From Phycisphaerales bacterium UBA5793 (GTDB lineage: Bacteria; Planctomycetota; Phycisphaerae; Phycisphaerales; UBA5793): 64,000 nt of DNA. Where the stretch lies: positions 1 through 64,000 of the forward strand of contig DIDT01000051.1 of assembly GCA_002418285.1 (NCBI GenBank), in the 5' to 3' direction. Position numbers and translations under genes: made by a program. The notes under the pieces are model-generated. The model saw only the letters and a program-made list of their open reading frames with translations, searched no databases and was not told the origin of the DNA. Shown piece by piece: positions 36,609 through 46,122 of the stretch (its first letter is position 1; every line of letters starts with the position of its first letter).

Positions 36609-37010
36609 ATGCCTGAAGACCGGCTCGATGTCATGTTTCGTGCGTTTGCCGATCGCACCCGGTTGCGCATCCTCAATGTGCTGCGCGAGGGTCAGATCTG
36701 TGTGGGCGATCTCGTGGAAGTGATCAAGGCGCCGCAGCCGACGATCTCGCGGCACCTGGCATACCTCCGCCGCTCCGGGCTGGTGCGATGCGAGAGGGAA
36801 GGGAACTGGTGTTTCTACACCCTCGCCGAGCCTTCTTCTGCTTTTCATGGCCGTCTTCTGGATTGCCTGGGGTGTTGCCTTGGCGAAGTGCCGCAGCTGC
36901 GCCGCGACATGCAGCGGCTTGGGCGACTGCGGCAGCGCGGCGGCTGTTGTGATCGGGAAGTCATCAGCGCCAGACGCGGTGGGAATTGCTGCGCGAATGC
37001 GAACGCCTGA
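36609..37010 (+). CDS. arsR: ArsR-family arsenic repressor with cysteine-rich C-terminus
   Basis: A protein of 133 residues with a winged helix: MFRAFADRTRLRILNVL, QPTISRHLAYLRRSGLV (recognition helix) and GNWCFYTL (wing). The classical ELCVCDL arsenic site is reduced to QICVGDL. Instead Cys occurs as CLGCC, GGCC and NCC in the last 45 residues, which suggests As(III) binding by C-terminal thiols, as in some ArsR subtypes. An operator lies immediately upstream. arsC starts 12 bases downstream after a strong GGAGGAG. Confidence 0.92.
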   Translation: MPEDRLDVMFRAFADRTRLRILNVLREGQICVGDLVEVIKAPQPTISRHLAYLRRSGLVRCEREGNWCFYTLAEPSSAFHGRLLDCLGCCLGEVPQLRRDMQRLGRLRQRGGCCDREVISARRGGNCCANANA

Positions 37011-37022
37011 GGAGGAGTTCAG

Positions 37023-37493
37023 ATGAGTCGCAAACCGGGAGTCCTTTTTGTCTGCAGCCACAATTCGGCTCGAAGCCAGATGGCCGAGGGCTGGCTGAAG
37101 CACCTGGCCGGGGATCGATTCGAGGTGGCCAGCGCCGGTGTCGATCCGGGTGTGCTCAATCCGTTGTCGGTGCGCGCTATGGCTGAGGTTGGCATCGACA
37201 TTTCACAGAACCGCGCCGAGGGCATTGCGAGCTATCTTGGCCGCTGGAAAGTTGATTACCTCATTGTGGTGTGCGACAAGGCGAGCCAGACGTGCCCGCG
37301 CATCTGGCCGGGCGTGTGCGAGCGCCTCGACTGGTCGTTTGACGATCCTTCGGCAGCGCACGGAAGTGAAGCAGAGCGACTGGCGGTGTTTCGTCGGGTC
37401 CGCGATGAGATTCGCGAGCGAGTCGAAGAGTGGATCGAAACCTCGCCCAATGGCCAGGCAGCGCGAGCCATGCCGCACGGAGAGAGTCGATGA
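37023..37493 (+). CDS. arsC: Arsenate reductase, low-molecular-weight phosphatase type
   Basis: A protein of 156 residues. The phosphate-binding loop VLFVCSHNSARSQ holds Cys11 (Cx5R). Cys84 and Cys91 (VVCDKASQTCPR) match the cysteine relay of thioredoxin-coupled ArsC of Gram-positive type (Cys10/82/89 in the S. aureus enzyme). It reduces arsenate to arsenite in the cytoplasm. GAGGAG upstream sets the start at 37023. The last four bases overlap the acr3 start (ATGA). Confidence 0.95.
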   Translation: MSRKPGVLFVCSHNSARSQMAEGWLKHLAGDRFEVASAGVDPGVLNPLSVRAMAEVGIDISQNRAEGIASYLGRWKVDYLIVVCDKASQTCPRIWPGVCERLDWSFDDPSAAHGSEAERLAVFRRVRDEIRERVEEWIETSPNGQAARAMPHGESR

Positions 37494-38605
37494 ATTCGCA
37501 GGTTGCAAGGACGATTCACCAGCCGCCGCCATGCGTCCAGACTCCCCGGCGATTGTCGTTTCTCGATCGCTTTCTGACGCTTTGGATCTTTCTTGCCATG
37601 GCAACAGGGGTGTGCATCGGGCGATTTGTGCCCGGCGTTGCCGAATCGCTCGATCGCGTCTCGGTCGGCACGACAAACATTCCGATCGCGATCGGGCTGA
37701 TTCTGATGATGTACCCGCCGCTGGCGAAGGTGCGCTATGAAAAGCTGCCGGAGGTTTTTCGCGATTGGCGCGTGCTGGCGCTTTCGCTGGTGCAGAACTG
37801 GCTCGTCGGGCCGGTGCTCATGTTCGCGCTGGCGGTTTTTCTGCTGCCGGATCATCCGCAGTACATGATCGGGCTGATCATGGTGGGGTTGGCGCGTTGC
37901 ATCGCGATGGTACTGGTCTGGAATGATCTTGCTCGCGGCAGTGCGGATTACGCGGCCGGGCTGGTCGCGTTCAACAGCATCTTCCAGGTGCTCTTCTTCG
38001 GTCTCTACGCCTGGGTGTTTATCACCTACCTGCCGCCGCTGCTGGGGCTCGAGGGCGCCGTGGTGGATGTCCACATCGGCGAGATCTTCCGCAGTGTGAT
38101 GATCTACCTGGGCATCCCGTTTTTCGGCGGGATGGCCACGCGCTTCGTGCTGCGGCCGCTCAAAGGCGAGGCGTGGTACAGCCATGTGTTCATTCCGCGC
38201 ATCGCGCCGATGACACTCATCGCGCTGCTCTTTACGATCATGGTTATGTTCAGCCTCAAGGGGGACCAGATCGTCGCCCTGCCCATGGATCTGCTGCGCA
38301 TCACCATTCCGCTCACACTCTATTTTGTGATCATGTTCTTCACGAGCTTTCTGATGGCGAAAAAGGTCGGGGCGGACTACGAACGGGCGGCCACGCTCGC
38401 ATTCACGGCGTCAGGCAATAACTTTGAACTGGCGATTGCGGTGGCGATCTCGGTTTTTGGGATCGGCTCTGAAGTTGCCTTTGCCACGGTTGTCGGGCCG
38501 CTCGTCGAAGTGCCGGTGCTCATCGCCCTTGTGAGTGTGTCGTTGTGGCTCGGCCGGCGACTGTACGGCTGCGACGTGCGCGGCGAAGCGGTTGCGGCTG
38601 GCTGA
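37490..38605 (+). CDS. acr3: Acr3-family arsenite efflux permease
   Basis: A protein of 371 residues from ATG 37490, which overlaps the arsC stop. About ten membrane segments are visible. Family hallmarks: FLALATGVCIGRF-like start (ATGVCIGRFVPG), PLAKVRYEKLPEV, GLARCIAMVLVWNDLA with the Cys held essential in Acr3, and FTASGNNFELAIAVA with the conserved Asn and Glu. It exports arsenite made by ArsC. With arsR and arsC it makes a compact, complete arsenic-resistance operon. Confidence 0.96.
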   Translation: MNSQVARTIHQPPPCVQTPRRLSFLDRFLTLWIFLAMATGVCIGRFVPGVAESLDRVSVGTTNIPIAIGLILMMYPPLAKVRYEKLPEVFRDWRVLALSLVQNWLVGPVLMFALAVFLLPDHPQYMIGLIMVGLARCIAMVLVWNDLARGSADYAAGLVAFNSIFQVLFFGLYAWVFITYLPPLLGLEGAVVDVHIGEIFRSVMIYLGIPFFGGMATRFVLRPLKGEAWYSHVFIPRIAPMTLIALLFTIMVMFSLKGDQIVALPMDLLRITIPLTLYFVIMFFTSFLMAKKVGADYERAATLAFTASGNNFELAIAVAISVFGIGSEVAFATVVGPLVEVPVLIALVSVSLWLGRRLYGCDVRGEAVAAG

Positions 38606-38784
38606 TCGCGCCCAGATCGATCGTGCGGATCGTCGAGAGTGATTACAGGCGACTGCCATCGTTGCTATCAGGTGCGCGCTGAGCATCTATTGCAGATTGC
38701 ATAATCGGCCGCAGTGCCCGCGCGAGCCCGCGCGGCCTTGGATTCGGTAGCACTGAATGCGGGTGGCCGTGAAAAGGAGGCATC

Positions 38785-40008
38785 ATGTCCACGCATGATC
38801 CGAATGAATCGCTGGCGGCAATGCGGCACGAGTTTGGCGAACATGGCGGCGTCAACATGTCTATCGAAGCGAGCACGACCTTTACTGTCATGCACGCCGA
38901 CATCATGCCTGAGATCTTCCACGGCCAGCGCGGGCCGGAAAAGGGCGGGTGTTATCTCTACGGCCGGCACTTCAATCCCACGGTCTATGTGCTTGGTCAC
39001 CAGATCGCGTCGATCGAAGGCGCTCAAGCGGGATACGCCACGTCCAGCGGCATGGGCGCCATCGCGGCGACCATTCTCCAGGTCTGCAATGCTGGCGATC
39101 ACATCGTCTCGGGTAACACGATCTACGGCGGCACGTTCGCGCTGCTCAACGAGTACCTTCCGCTCAAGGCAGGAGTGAAGGCTACCTTTGCGCCGACGCA
39201 CGATGTGCACGCGATCGAGCGGGCCATGACGCCGCGCACCCGTGCGATCTACGTGGAGACAATTACGAATCCGACCCTTCGCGTCGCTGACATTCCGACT
39301 CTGGCGGCGGTGGCCCACGCGCACGGCGCGCTGCTCATCGTCGATAACACGTTTGCGCCGATGATTGTCAGCCCCCTTAAACATGGCGCGGACATCGTCG
39401 TGCACTCGCTGACCAAGTTCATGAACGGCGCGAGCGACATCATTGCGGGTGCGGTGGTCGGTTCATCGGACTTCATTTCGAGCATGATGGATCTGCACAC
39501 GGGTTCGCTCATGCTGTTGGGTCCGACGATGGATCCGCGCATGGCATTTGAGATCAGTCTCCGACTGCCGCATCTGGGATTGCGCATGGGCGAGCACGGG
39601 CGACGGGCGCTGGTCTTTGCGCAACGGCTCACTGAGTTGGGTTGGGCGGTCGGCTATCCGGGGTTGCGCACGCATCCCGATCACGCCGTATTCAACCGGA
39701 TCAGGAACGAGGGTTACGGTATGGGCGGCGTGCTGACGATCGACCTTGGGACGCAGCAGCGGGCCGAACAGTTCATGGAATTGTTGCAGAACGACTTGCG
39801 GTTTGGTTACATGGCGGTGAGTCTCGGTTATTTTGACACGCTCATGTCGTGCTCCGCCGCCTCGACTTCAAGTGAACTTAATGATGAGGCACAGCATGCG
39901 GCCGGGATCTCGCCGGGGCTGGTTCGCATGTCGCTGGGCATCAGCGGCTCACTTGAGCAGCGCTGGTCGCAGTTGGAGCAGGCCCTGCACCGGGTCGGCC
40001 GAGCGTGA
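38785..40008 (+). CDS. PLP-dependent Cys/Met metabolism enzyme (transsulfuration family)
   Basis: A protein of 407 residues from ATG 38785 with AAGGAGG 5 bases upstream. Family features: YLYGRHFNPTV, the cofactor-binding ATSSGMGAIAATILQ, ETITNPTLRVADI, IVDNTFAPM and the PLP lysine Lys211 in VVHSLTKFMNGASD. The C-terminal MSLGISG is also typical. Candidates are cystathionine gamma-synthase, cystathionine lyase, methionine gamma-lyase or O-acetylhomoserine sulfhydrylase; the sequence does not separate them. It stands alone, 180 bases after acr3. Confidence 0.9.
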   Translation: MSTHDPNESLAAMRHEFGEHGGVNMSIEASTTFTVMHADIMPEIFHGQRGPEKGGCYLYGRHFNPTVYVLGHQIASIEGAQAGYATSSGMGAIAATILQVCNAGDHIVSGNTIYGGTFALLNEYLPLKAGVKATFAPTHDVHAIERAMTPRTRAIYVETITNPTLRVADIPTLAAVAHAHGALLIVDNTFAPMIVSPLKHGADIVVHSLTKFMNGASDIIAGAVVGSSDFISSMMDLHTGSLMLLGPTMDPRMAFEISLRLPHLGLRMGEHGRRALVFAQRLTELGWAVGYPGLRTHPDHAVFNRIRNEGYGMGGVLTIDLGTQQRAEQFMELLQNDLRFGYMAVSLGYFDTLMSCSAASTSSELNDEAQHAAGISPGLVRMSLGISGSLEQRWSQLEQALHRVGRA

Positions 40009-40201
40009 GCGATCAGCGCTACAGGAATTGACTTCGGGGTCAACTTCCCGAAAGGAGCCTTTTGGATGTGCCATGCGCCGGGTCGGGAATACCCAATTGA
40101 GGATGTCGCATTCTCCGAACAGGGGCATCGTGCAGTTCGGACTTGCCAGTTCGCAAGCGTCGGGCCAAACGAGGGACGTTCAACTACCAGAGGAGCAGAT
40201 C

Positions 40202-42043
40202 ATGATTCGCCGCAGCCTTGGTCGTCAGCTCAATCGACGCATGGCGCCATCGGGGTTGGTCAGCGCCGCAGCGTTGCTTAGTCTTGTCGGTGCGGCCGGG
40301 GCGCAGAATCCGTTCCCTGATGATCCCGACTGGGTGTCGACCGACCTGCGCTACTCAACGGGCGGAGCGTTCGCCGACATCAACGGCGATGGGTGGCTCG
40401 ATCTCGTGGTGTCCAACGGCAACGACATGCGCCGCGAACACCTGGCGGTCTACTACAACAACGGAAGCGGTTCGTTTCCATCCGCACCGAGCTGGGAATC
40501 GAGCGATAGTGAATACAACGGGCATCTTGACATTGCTGACGTGAACGGCGATGGATGGCTCGACGTGGCCGTGGCGGTCCTCGTACCCGACACGACCAGC
40601 GCGAAGGTCTATCTCAACAACGCCGGCACGCTTTCATCGCTGCCGGACTGGCGGGCGGATGAAATCGATGCGTCATTCGGCTGCGCGTTTGGCGACATGA
40701 ATGGCGATGGGCGACCGGATCTGGCGCTCGCGTCAGGCTGGATGTATGGAAGTGATGCCTACCCTGTGCGCGTCTATCTCAATCACGACGGGGCACTCTC
40801 AACATCGCCGGACTGGTCATCGCGTCTGACCTACATCAACAACGGCTGCATCTGGGATGATGCCGACCACGATGGATGGTTCGATCTGATCGAAGTGGCG
40901 AGCTTCAGCGACACGACCGTGTTTCGCAATGCAGAGGGGATGCTCGAGAGCGATCCGGCGTGGTCGACGCAGGACAGCCCGAACCAGGACTCGATCATGG
41001 CGGCGACGGGCGACGTGAATGGCGACGGTTGGGCCGACCTGTTCACCACCGATAACACGCAATTGAGCGGTTCGGGGCGGTTCCGACAGTACGACGGCCT
41101 TCAGAGCGGGTACTACACCCGCACCGCCACGTGGAGTTACAGCGAAGGCTACGGCTCGGCGGTGGCGCTGGCGGACGTCAATCTCGATGGAATGCTCGAT
41201 CTGGCGACGGGCGCCTGGTGGGATTACACGCGGCTGTTCTACAACACCGGGACGGGACTCGCGTCAATCCCATCGTGGTCGAGCCGGCGGACGTCAGTCA
41301 TCGAGGAGATTGTGTTTGGTGATATCGACCCGCACTGCGGTGTGGTTCAGCATCACACGGATCAGATCAGCGCGCCCGATGGCAGCCCGCGACAGTTTTA
41401 CCTGTCGCACAACCAGATTGGAACAGTGACGGAAGTGCGATTGGACGGCGTGCCATTGCCGCCGAGCGCCTACATGTTCAATCGGGTGCGCGGCTGGGTC
41501 AGCGTGGACATGAACCTGCCCGGCGAAGCGCTGGAGATCGATTACACCTGGTCGCCCGAAATCGACATGGCGATCACCAACTGGGACTCGAGTCTCGGCA
41601 ACTTCCTGTATCGCAATCGCCTCTTTGTGGATTGCAACGGCAACCAGCAGCCGGACGGATGCGACATCATGGAGGGTCGATCGACGGATCACAACGGCAA
41701 CGGCATTCCCGATGAGTGCGAAGGGCCACAGCTGTTGGTCGATGCAGCTTGTCCGGGTGGCGGGTCGATTCGGATCGAATGGTCGAACGCATCACCCGGT
41801 GGACAAGCGGCGCTGCTTTTTGCGCTTAACCAGGGATCGTTCGCGATTCCGAGGCAATTCCCGTGCGCGGGGACACGGCTTGGACTTGGCGGTAACCAAA
41901 TCCAGATCGCATGGCGAGGCGGGGCTGGTGGTGAGGGGTCACGGGTGATCAACGCAACGGCGCCACCGGCGGCGTGCGGCGGGTTCATGCAACTGCTCGA
42001 CATCGGCGCATGCAACCTGAGTAACGTTGCACGCGTCGAGTAG
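40202..42043 (+). CDS. Secreted FG-GAP/VCBS-repeat protein with EF-hand string and C-terminal module
   Basis: A protein of 613 residues from ATG 40202 (GAGGAG upstream), with a signal peptide ending near GAAGAQ. Residues about 50-400 hold repeated calcium-loop signatures of VCBS/FG-GAP propellers (DINGDGWLDLVV, DVNGDGWLDVAV, DMNGDGRPDLAL, DVNGDGWADLFT, DVNLDGMLDLAT). Next come a beta region and an EF-hand string (DCNGNQQPDGCDI ... DHNGNGIPDECE, about 478-508). The last 100 residues form a module (CPGGGSIRIEWSNASPG to NLSNVARVE) shared with the protein at 58687. Probably extracellular; ligand unknown. Confidence 0.88.
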   Translation: MIRRSLGRQLNRRMAPSGLVSAAALLSLVGAAGAQNPFPDDPDWVSTDLRYSTGGAFADINGDGWLDLVVSNGNDMRREHLAVYYNNGSGSFPSAPSWESSDSEYNGHLDIADVNGDGWLDVAVAVLVPDTTSAKVYLNNAGTLSSLPDWRADEIDASFGCAFGDMNGDGRPDLALASGWMYGSDAYPVRVYLNHDGALSTSPDWSSRLTYINNGCIWDDADHDGWFDLIEVASFSDTTVFRNAEGMLESDPAWSTQDSPNQDSIMAATGDVNGDGWADLFTTDNTQLSGSGRFRQYDGLQSGYYTRTATWSYSEGYGSAVALADVNLDGMLDLATGAWWDYTRLFYNTGTGLASIPSWSSRRTSVIEEIVFGDIDPHCGVVQHHTDQISAPDGSPRQFYLSHNQIGTVTEVRLDGVPLPPSAYMFNRVRGWVSVDMNLPGEALEIDYTWSPEIDMAITNWDSSLGNFLYRNRLFVDCNGNQQPDGCDIMEGRSTDHNGNGIPDECEGPQLLVDAACPGGGSIRIEWSNASPGGQAALLFALNQGSFAIPRQFPCAGTRLGLGGNQIQIAWRGGAGGEGSRVINATAPPAACGGFMQLLDIGACNLSNVARVE

Positions 42044-42060
42044 GGCGAGATCCGCTCGGC

Positions 42061-44769
42061 TCAGAAGATGGCGCGTGGACCGGGCCGCTGCCAGCGCGTC
42101 CCTACGCGAATGCGCGCATCGACTACGGTTGCGCCGTGTTCGAGGACAATCGTCGGATTGAAATCCACCTCCTCGATTTCGGGGCAGAGTTCCAGCAACG
42201 CGGACAGTCGTGAGAGGATTTCGCGCACGATGTGCTCATCCGCGGGTGGGGCGCCGCGCCAACCTTGAAGGAGTTTCGTGCCGCGCACTTCGGCGAGCAT
42301 GTCCGTCACGTCGTTGTCGGTCAGCGGGGTCAGGCGCAGGGCGACATCCTGGATCAGGTCGACCAGCGTTCCGCCCATTCCGTAGGCGATTGTGTGCCCG
42401 AAGGTCTCATCGAGCGTGGCGCCGATCAGGACTTCCACACCCTTGGGAATGCTCTTCTGCACGAGGACGGATGTCATCTGCTCGTCAAGTCGCTGGGAGA
42501 GTTCCGTGTAGGCGTCCTCAAGCGCCTGATCGTTGCCGATGTTCAGCTTTACACCGCCCAGTTCGGTCTTGTGCAGGATGTTTGGGCCGATTGCTTTCAG
42601 AACAACGGGGTATCCGATCGAGCTGGCGGCCTTGAGTGCCGAAACGAGTGACTCGGCCACCCGTGACCTGGCAATGGGTATGTTCGCAGCGCCGAGCAGT
42701 GAGCCGACTTCTTCGGCAGAAAGCCAGCCGCCGCCACGGTCGCGCACGGACTCGACGATTGATCTGGCTGTGTCGCTGTCGAAGTCGTCAAACGAGACTG
42801 CCTTTCCTGCCGGTCGATTGCGCCACCGCGCGAAGCGAAGCGCGCGCGACAGGGCCGTGACCGCGCCTTCCGGGAACCGATAGCTTGGTATGCCGGAAAG
42901 CTCGGGCGGCATGCCCTGGGCGCTCAGGAAGGTCGCCAGCACCGGCTTGCGACAGCCTGCGGGCACGGCCTTGCGAATCTCCGTTGCAACCTGCTCGGGA
43001 GAGCCGGCCAGGAGCGGCACAAAGAGGACAATGACACTGTCTACTTTCGGATCATCGAGCAGGGCCTTCATCGCCAGCCCGTATTGCTCGGCGTTGGCGC
43101 TGGCGATCATGTCGACGGGATTGGCCACGCTTGCCGCTGCAGGCAGGAACGAACGCAGTGTCTTGACGGTCTGATCACTGAGCGTTGGCAACTCGAGACC
43201 GGCCGCCTCGCAGGCATCGGCCGCCATGATTGCCGGGCCACCTGCGTTGGTGAGGATCGCTACGCGCGGTCCGCTGGGGAACGGCTGGTGCGCGAGAAAC
43301 GTGGCGACGTCGAAGAGTTCTTCGAGCGTGTTGGTTCGAATGACGCCGCACTGACGGAAGAGGGCTTCGGCGGCCTGATCGCTTCCGGCCAGCGAGCCGG
43401 TATGCGAGCTGGCGGCCCGGGCGCCTGCGCGAGATCGACCGGCCTTCACGCAGACGATGGGTTTGTGCGCCGCGACTTCGCGCGCGATGCGACTGAACTT
43501 TCGCGGATTACCGAAACTCTCGAGGTAGAGCAGGATGACGTTGGTTCGCTTGTCCTGCATCCAGTACTGGAGCAGGTCATTGCCCGAGACGTCGGCCTTG
43601 TTGCCAACGGAGACGAAGTTGGACAGGCCCAGGTTGAGATCGCGAGCGTAATCGAGAATGGCCTGGCCCAGCGCACCGCTTTGCGTCATCAGCCCGACTG
43701 TTCCTTCGAGCGGCAGAATGGGCGAGAACGACGTGTTGAGCCGCACCTTCGGATCGGTGTTGATGATGCCAAAGCAGTTGGGTCCGACGAGGCGAATGCC
43801 CGCCGCTCGGACCTTGGCAAGCAGTTTCCGTTCGCGCTCACGTCCTTCGGAACCCGTTTCGGAGTAGCCGGCCGTAAGAAGCAGAATGCCGCGGACGTTT
43901 TTGGCGATGCATTCGTCCACCACCGCCTCGACGTGCGCCAGGGGAACCGCGATGACTGCCAGTTCAATTGGGCCCGGTACATCGGTGAGCCGCGCGAACG
44001 CCGGGATGGATTCGATTTCGCCTGCCGCCGGATTGATCGGGTAAATCCGGCCGGTGTATCCGATGCGCAGGAGATTGTGCAGCACCATCGACCCGATCTT
44101 CTGCGGATCGCGACTGGCGCCGACGACGGCGACGCTGGTTGGCTCCATGAAGATGCGAACGGATGCAGCCGCAGACTGCGCCTGCCGTTCGTGGAGGCGC
44201 TGTTCGTACTCGGGCGTGGGTTCAAGATCGAGTCGGACGCGGAGCAAGCCGCCGTCCTGGCGATGCATGACTTCAAAGCCCGAGGCGGCGACCATGTTGA
44301 GCATGCGCTTGTTGTGTGCGACGACATCGCCTTCGATGGCGGAAATGCCGTGATCGCGCGCCACCTCGGCCAGCCGGTCGAGCATGGCCGTGCCGAGTCC
44401 CTTGCCCTGCAGCGCATCATCGACCACAAACGCCATTTCGGCCGCTTCGGGATGACGCGTCTCGCGCGCATATCGACCGACGCCGACGATGCGCTCATGC
44501 AGTTCGGCGACGAGGGCGAAGCGATTGTTGTAATCCACGCTGACCAGCCCATCGATCAGCGCGGTGTCGATCTTGGGCAGGTGAAGAAATCGCATTTCCA
44601 GGCTCTCGACCGACAGGCCGCGGCCGAATTCGAGCAGACGTGCGCCGTCGGTTCGCTCTATCGGTCGAAGACGTACAACCGAACCGTCGCGGAGCACGAC
44701 GTTGTAGCAATAACGTTCACGGACTTCATCCAGACTTGTTGTCTCGGTCATCTGCAGATCGGTGTTCAC
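42061..44769 (-). CDS. GNAT domain fused to ADP-forming acyl-CoA synthetase
   Basis: A protein of about 902 residues. GTG 44769 has AAAGG 9-10 bases upstream; ATG 44751 (MTETTSLDE) is the alternative. Residues about 20-180 form a GNAT acetyltransferase (acetyl-CoA loop near DDALQGKGLGTAML). Then come a CoA-binding Rossmann domain (SVAVVGASRDPQKIGS), a ligase region with the phospho-His motif SSHTGSLAG, and a C-terminal ATP-grasp domain (YPVVLKAIGPNILHKTELGG). This is the NDP-forming acetyl-CoA synthetase layout. Protein lysine acetyltransferases of the Pat type share these parts but carry GNAT at the C-terminus. The activity (acetate formation or regulatory acetylation) is open. Confidence 0.88.
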   Translation of the reverse strand: MNTDLQMTETTSLDEVRERYCYNVVLRDGSVVRLRPIERTDGARLLEFGRGLSVESLEMRFLHLPKIDTALIDGLVSVDYNNRFALVAELHERIVGVGRYARETRHPEAAEMAFVVDDALQGKGLGTAMLDRLAEVARDHGISAIEGDVVAHNKRMLNMVAASGFEVMHRQDGGLLRVRLDLEPTPEYEQRLHERQAQSAAASVRIFMEPTSVAVVGASRDPQKIGSMVLHNLLRIGYTGRIYPINPAAGEIESIPAFARLTDVPGPIELAVIAVPLAHVEAVVDECIAKNVRGILLLTAGYSETGSEGRERERKLLAKVRAAGIRLVGPNCFGIINTDPKVRLNTSFSPILPLEGTVGLMTQSGALGQAILDYARDLNLGLSNFVSVGNKADVSGNDLLQYWMQDKRTNVILLYLESFGNPRKFSRIAREVAAHKPIVCVKAGRSRAGARAASSHTGSLAGSDQAAEALFRQCGVIRTNTLEELFDVATFLAHQPFPSGPRVAILTNAGGPAIMAADACEAAGLELPTLSDQTVKTLRSFLPAAASVANPVDMIASANAEQYGLAMKALLDDPKVDSVIVLFVPLLAGSPEQVATEIRKAVPAGCRKPVLATFLSAQGMPPELSGIPSYRFPEGAVTALSRALRFARWRNRPAGKAVSFDDFDSDTARSIVESVRDRGGGWLSAEEVGSLLGAANIPIARSRVAESLVSALKAASSIGYPVVLKAIGPNILHKTELGGVKLNIGNDQALEDAYTELSQRLDEQMTSVLVQKSIPKGVEVLIGATLDETFGHTIAYGMGGTLVDLIQDVALRLTPLTDNDVTDMLAEVRGTKLLQGWRGAPPADEHIVREILSRLSALLELCPEIEEVDFNPTIVLEHGATVVDARIRVGTRWQRPGPRAIF

Positions 44770-44859
44770 GACTTGAGGCCTTTCGTCGCACGAGAGATCA
44801 GTATGGAGCGGATCGAGTCCGACTCGGTCTCGGCGGGACGGTCGTGCGAATCGCCCCAC

Positions 44860-46122
44860 CTAATTGTCGTACGAAACCAGTCGCTGTTCGCCCTGCAAAG
44901 TTCGTTCTCGGGTGAGATCCTGAGTGACTTCGAGGGTGCCGAGGTATGTGCCTGATTCGTTGCGCAGGGCGAAATACCTGATGTGAAGGAAGCGCTCCTT
45001 CAGCGTGATCCAGAACTCCGCCACGCTCTGTCGGCCCGCTTTGAAGTCATCGAGTATCCGATCCACCAGGTGCAGGCTCTTGGGCGGGTGACAATGTTGT
45101 ACCTGGCGGCCGATGACCGCCTTGGGCCGCACGAAAACTCTCCCGGCGCCTTCACTGAAGAAGCGCACTCGGTCATCAGCGTCGACGAAGGTCAGATCGA
45201 CGGGCATGGTGTTAAAAATCGCGATGAGTTGATCAAGGGTCAGGGCGCCTGTCGGCAGAATGATGGCATCGCGCGCCGGCGGTGCGGGGGCGGTCGCCGG
45301 CGTCATGGCCAGCGACAGCGCCCCGTCTTCCGCCGCCGCGGTGAGGAGAGAGTCTTGCTTCGGTTTTCCGGGTTTGGGCGCGGTGGCTGCAAGCAGGGCT
45401 GTTGCGGATGGCCGGTAGTCGCGGCCGGGATCGACGATGCACCAGCCGAACTGCGGCGATTGCGCCCAGATCTCGATCCACTCATTCTCCGTGAGCGCCT
45501 TGATGGCCATGGGCAGCAGGATCTGATCTTCCTTTTCGGCCAGGTCGAGCATGATCGGGATCAGACGATGAGCAGTTGCCAGCAGCACCTGCCGCCACGT
45601 GGCCTCGTGATCGATTTCCGAGGTGATTGCCGCCTGAAAGTCTTTGAGCAACGCGCGAACCTCGTCATCGCGGGCCCACATGGCTTTGGACGGTCCGGTG
45701 ATGCCGTGACGCTCGAGGCACGTGAAGAGCAGGTGCTCCTTGCGCAGGTAGTGCTTGTCAATGTCGAGGATCTGGTTGAGCACTTCGCGCAGGTGGGCGA
45801 CGGCTTCGGGCGTGACGGGTTTACCCTCAGCGAGAAGTACGGGCAGGTGCTTGAGGATAGCCCGGCCGAGCTTGCGAATCGCTGCGTTCTCGCTGCGGAA
45901 CGTCTCCACCGGGTGCCCCGGTGGAAAGGTGGCGCCATCGGCATGGGCTTCGATCGGCCCGTAATCAACACCCGCAGCACGCGAATGGCCGGGCTGACCA
46001 CGGCGAGCGGCCTCTTCGGCGATCTGGGCTGCAAGGCAGACGTCGCAGCCCTGGAGTTCCTGGGCGTGCGAGGTGTTCTGGCTGGTCCTGTTGTCGGCCT
46101 GGTTTTCAAGGAGTTCGCTCAT
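44860..46122 (-). CDS. Hemerythrin-like and PAS domain protein (DUF438 type)
   Basis: A protein of 420 residues. ATG 46122 is chosen because GGAGG lies 5 bases upstream; an in-frame ATG at 46155 has none. Residues about 60-215 form a hemerythrin-type helical bundle with HPVETFRSENAAI, IDKHYLRKEHLLFTCLERHG and DHEATWRQVLL, whose His/Glu could bind a di-iron centre. After an Ala/Pro linker, a PAS domain (about 300-410) has VDLTFVDADDRVRFFSEG and HPPKSLHLVDRIL. Relatives are thought to sense oxygen or nitric oxide. It lies 90 bases upstream of the acyl-CoA synthetase gene on the same strand. Confidence 0.85.
   Translation of the reverse strand: MSELLENQADNRTSQNTSHAQELQGCDVCLAAQIAEEAARRGQPGHSRAAGVDYGPIEAHADGATFPPGHPVETFRSENAAIRKLGRAILKHLPVLLAEGKPVTPEAVAHLREVLNQILDIDKHYLRKEHLLFTCLERHGITGPSKAMWARDDEVRALLKDFQAAITSEIDHEATWRQVLLATAHRLIPIMLDLAEKEDQILLPMAIKALTENEWIEIWAQSPQFGWCIVDPGRDYRPSATALLAATAPKPGKPKQDSLLTAAAEDGALSLAMTPATAPAPPARDAIILPTGALTLDQLIAIFNTMPVDLTFVDADDRVRFFSEGAGRVFVRPKAVIGRQVQHCHPPKSLHLVDRILDDFKAGRQSVAEFWITLKERFLHIRYFALRNESGTYLGTLEVTQDLTRERTLQGEQRLVSYDN

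Noticed and set aside
38606..38784. Riboswitch (for example SAM type) before the transsulfuration gene
   Set aside because: The 179-base spacer has only short GC inverted repeats and no match to riboswitch cores I know.
43084..44955. A 623-codon plus-strand frame opposite the acyl-CoA synthetase
   Set aside because: Antisense to recognised CoA-binding, ligase and GNAT motifs; no domain of its own.
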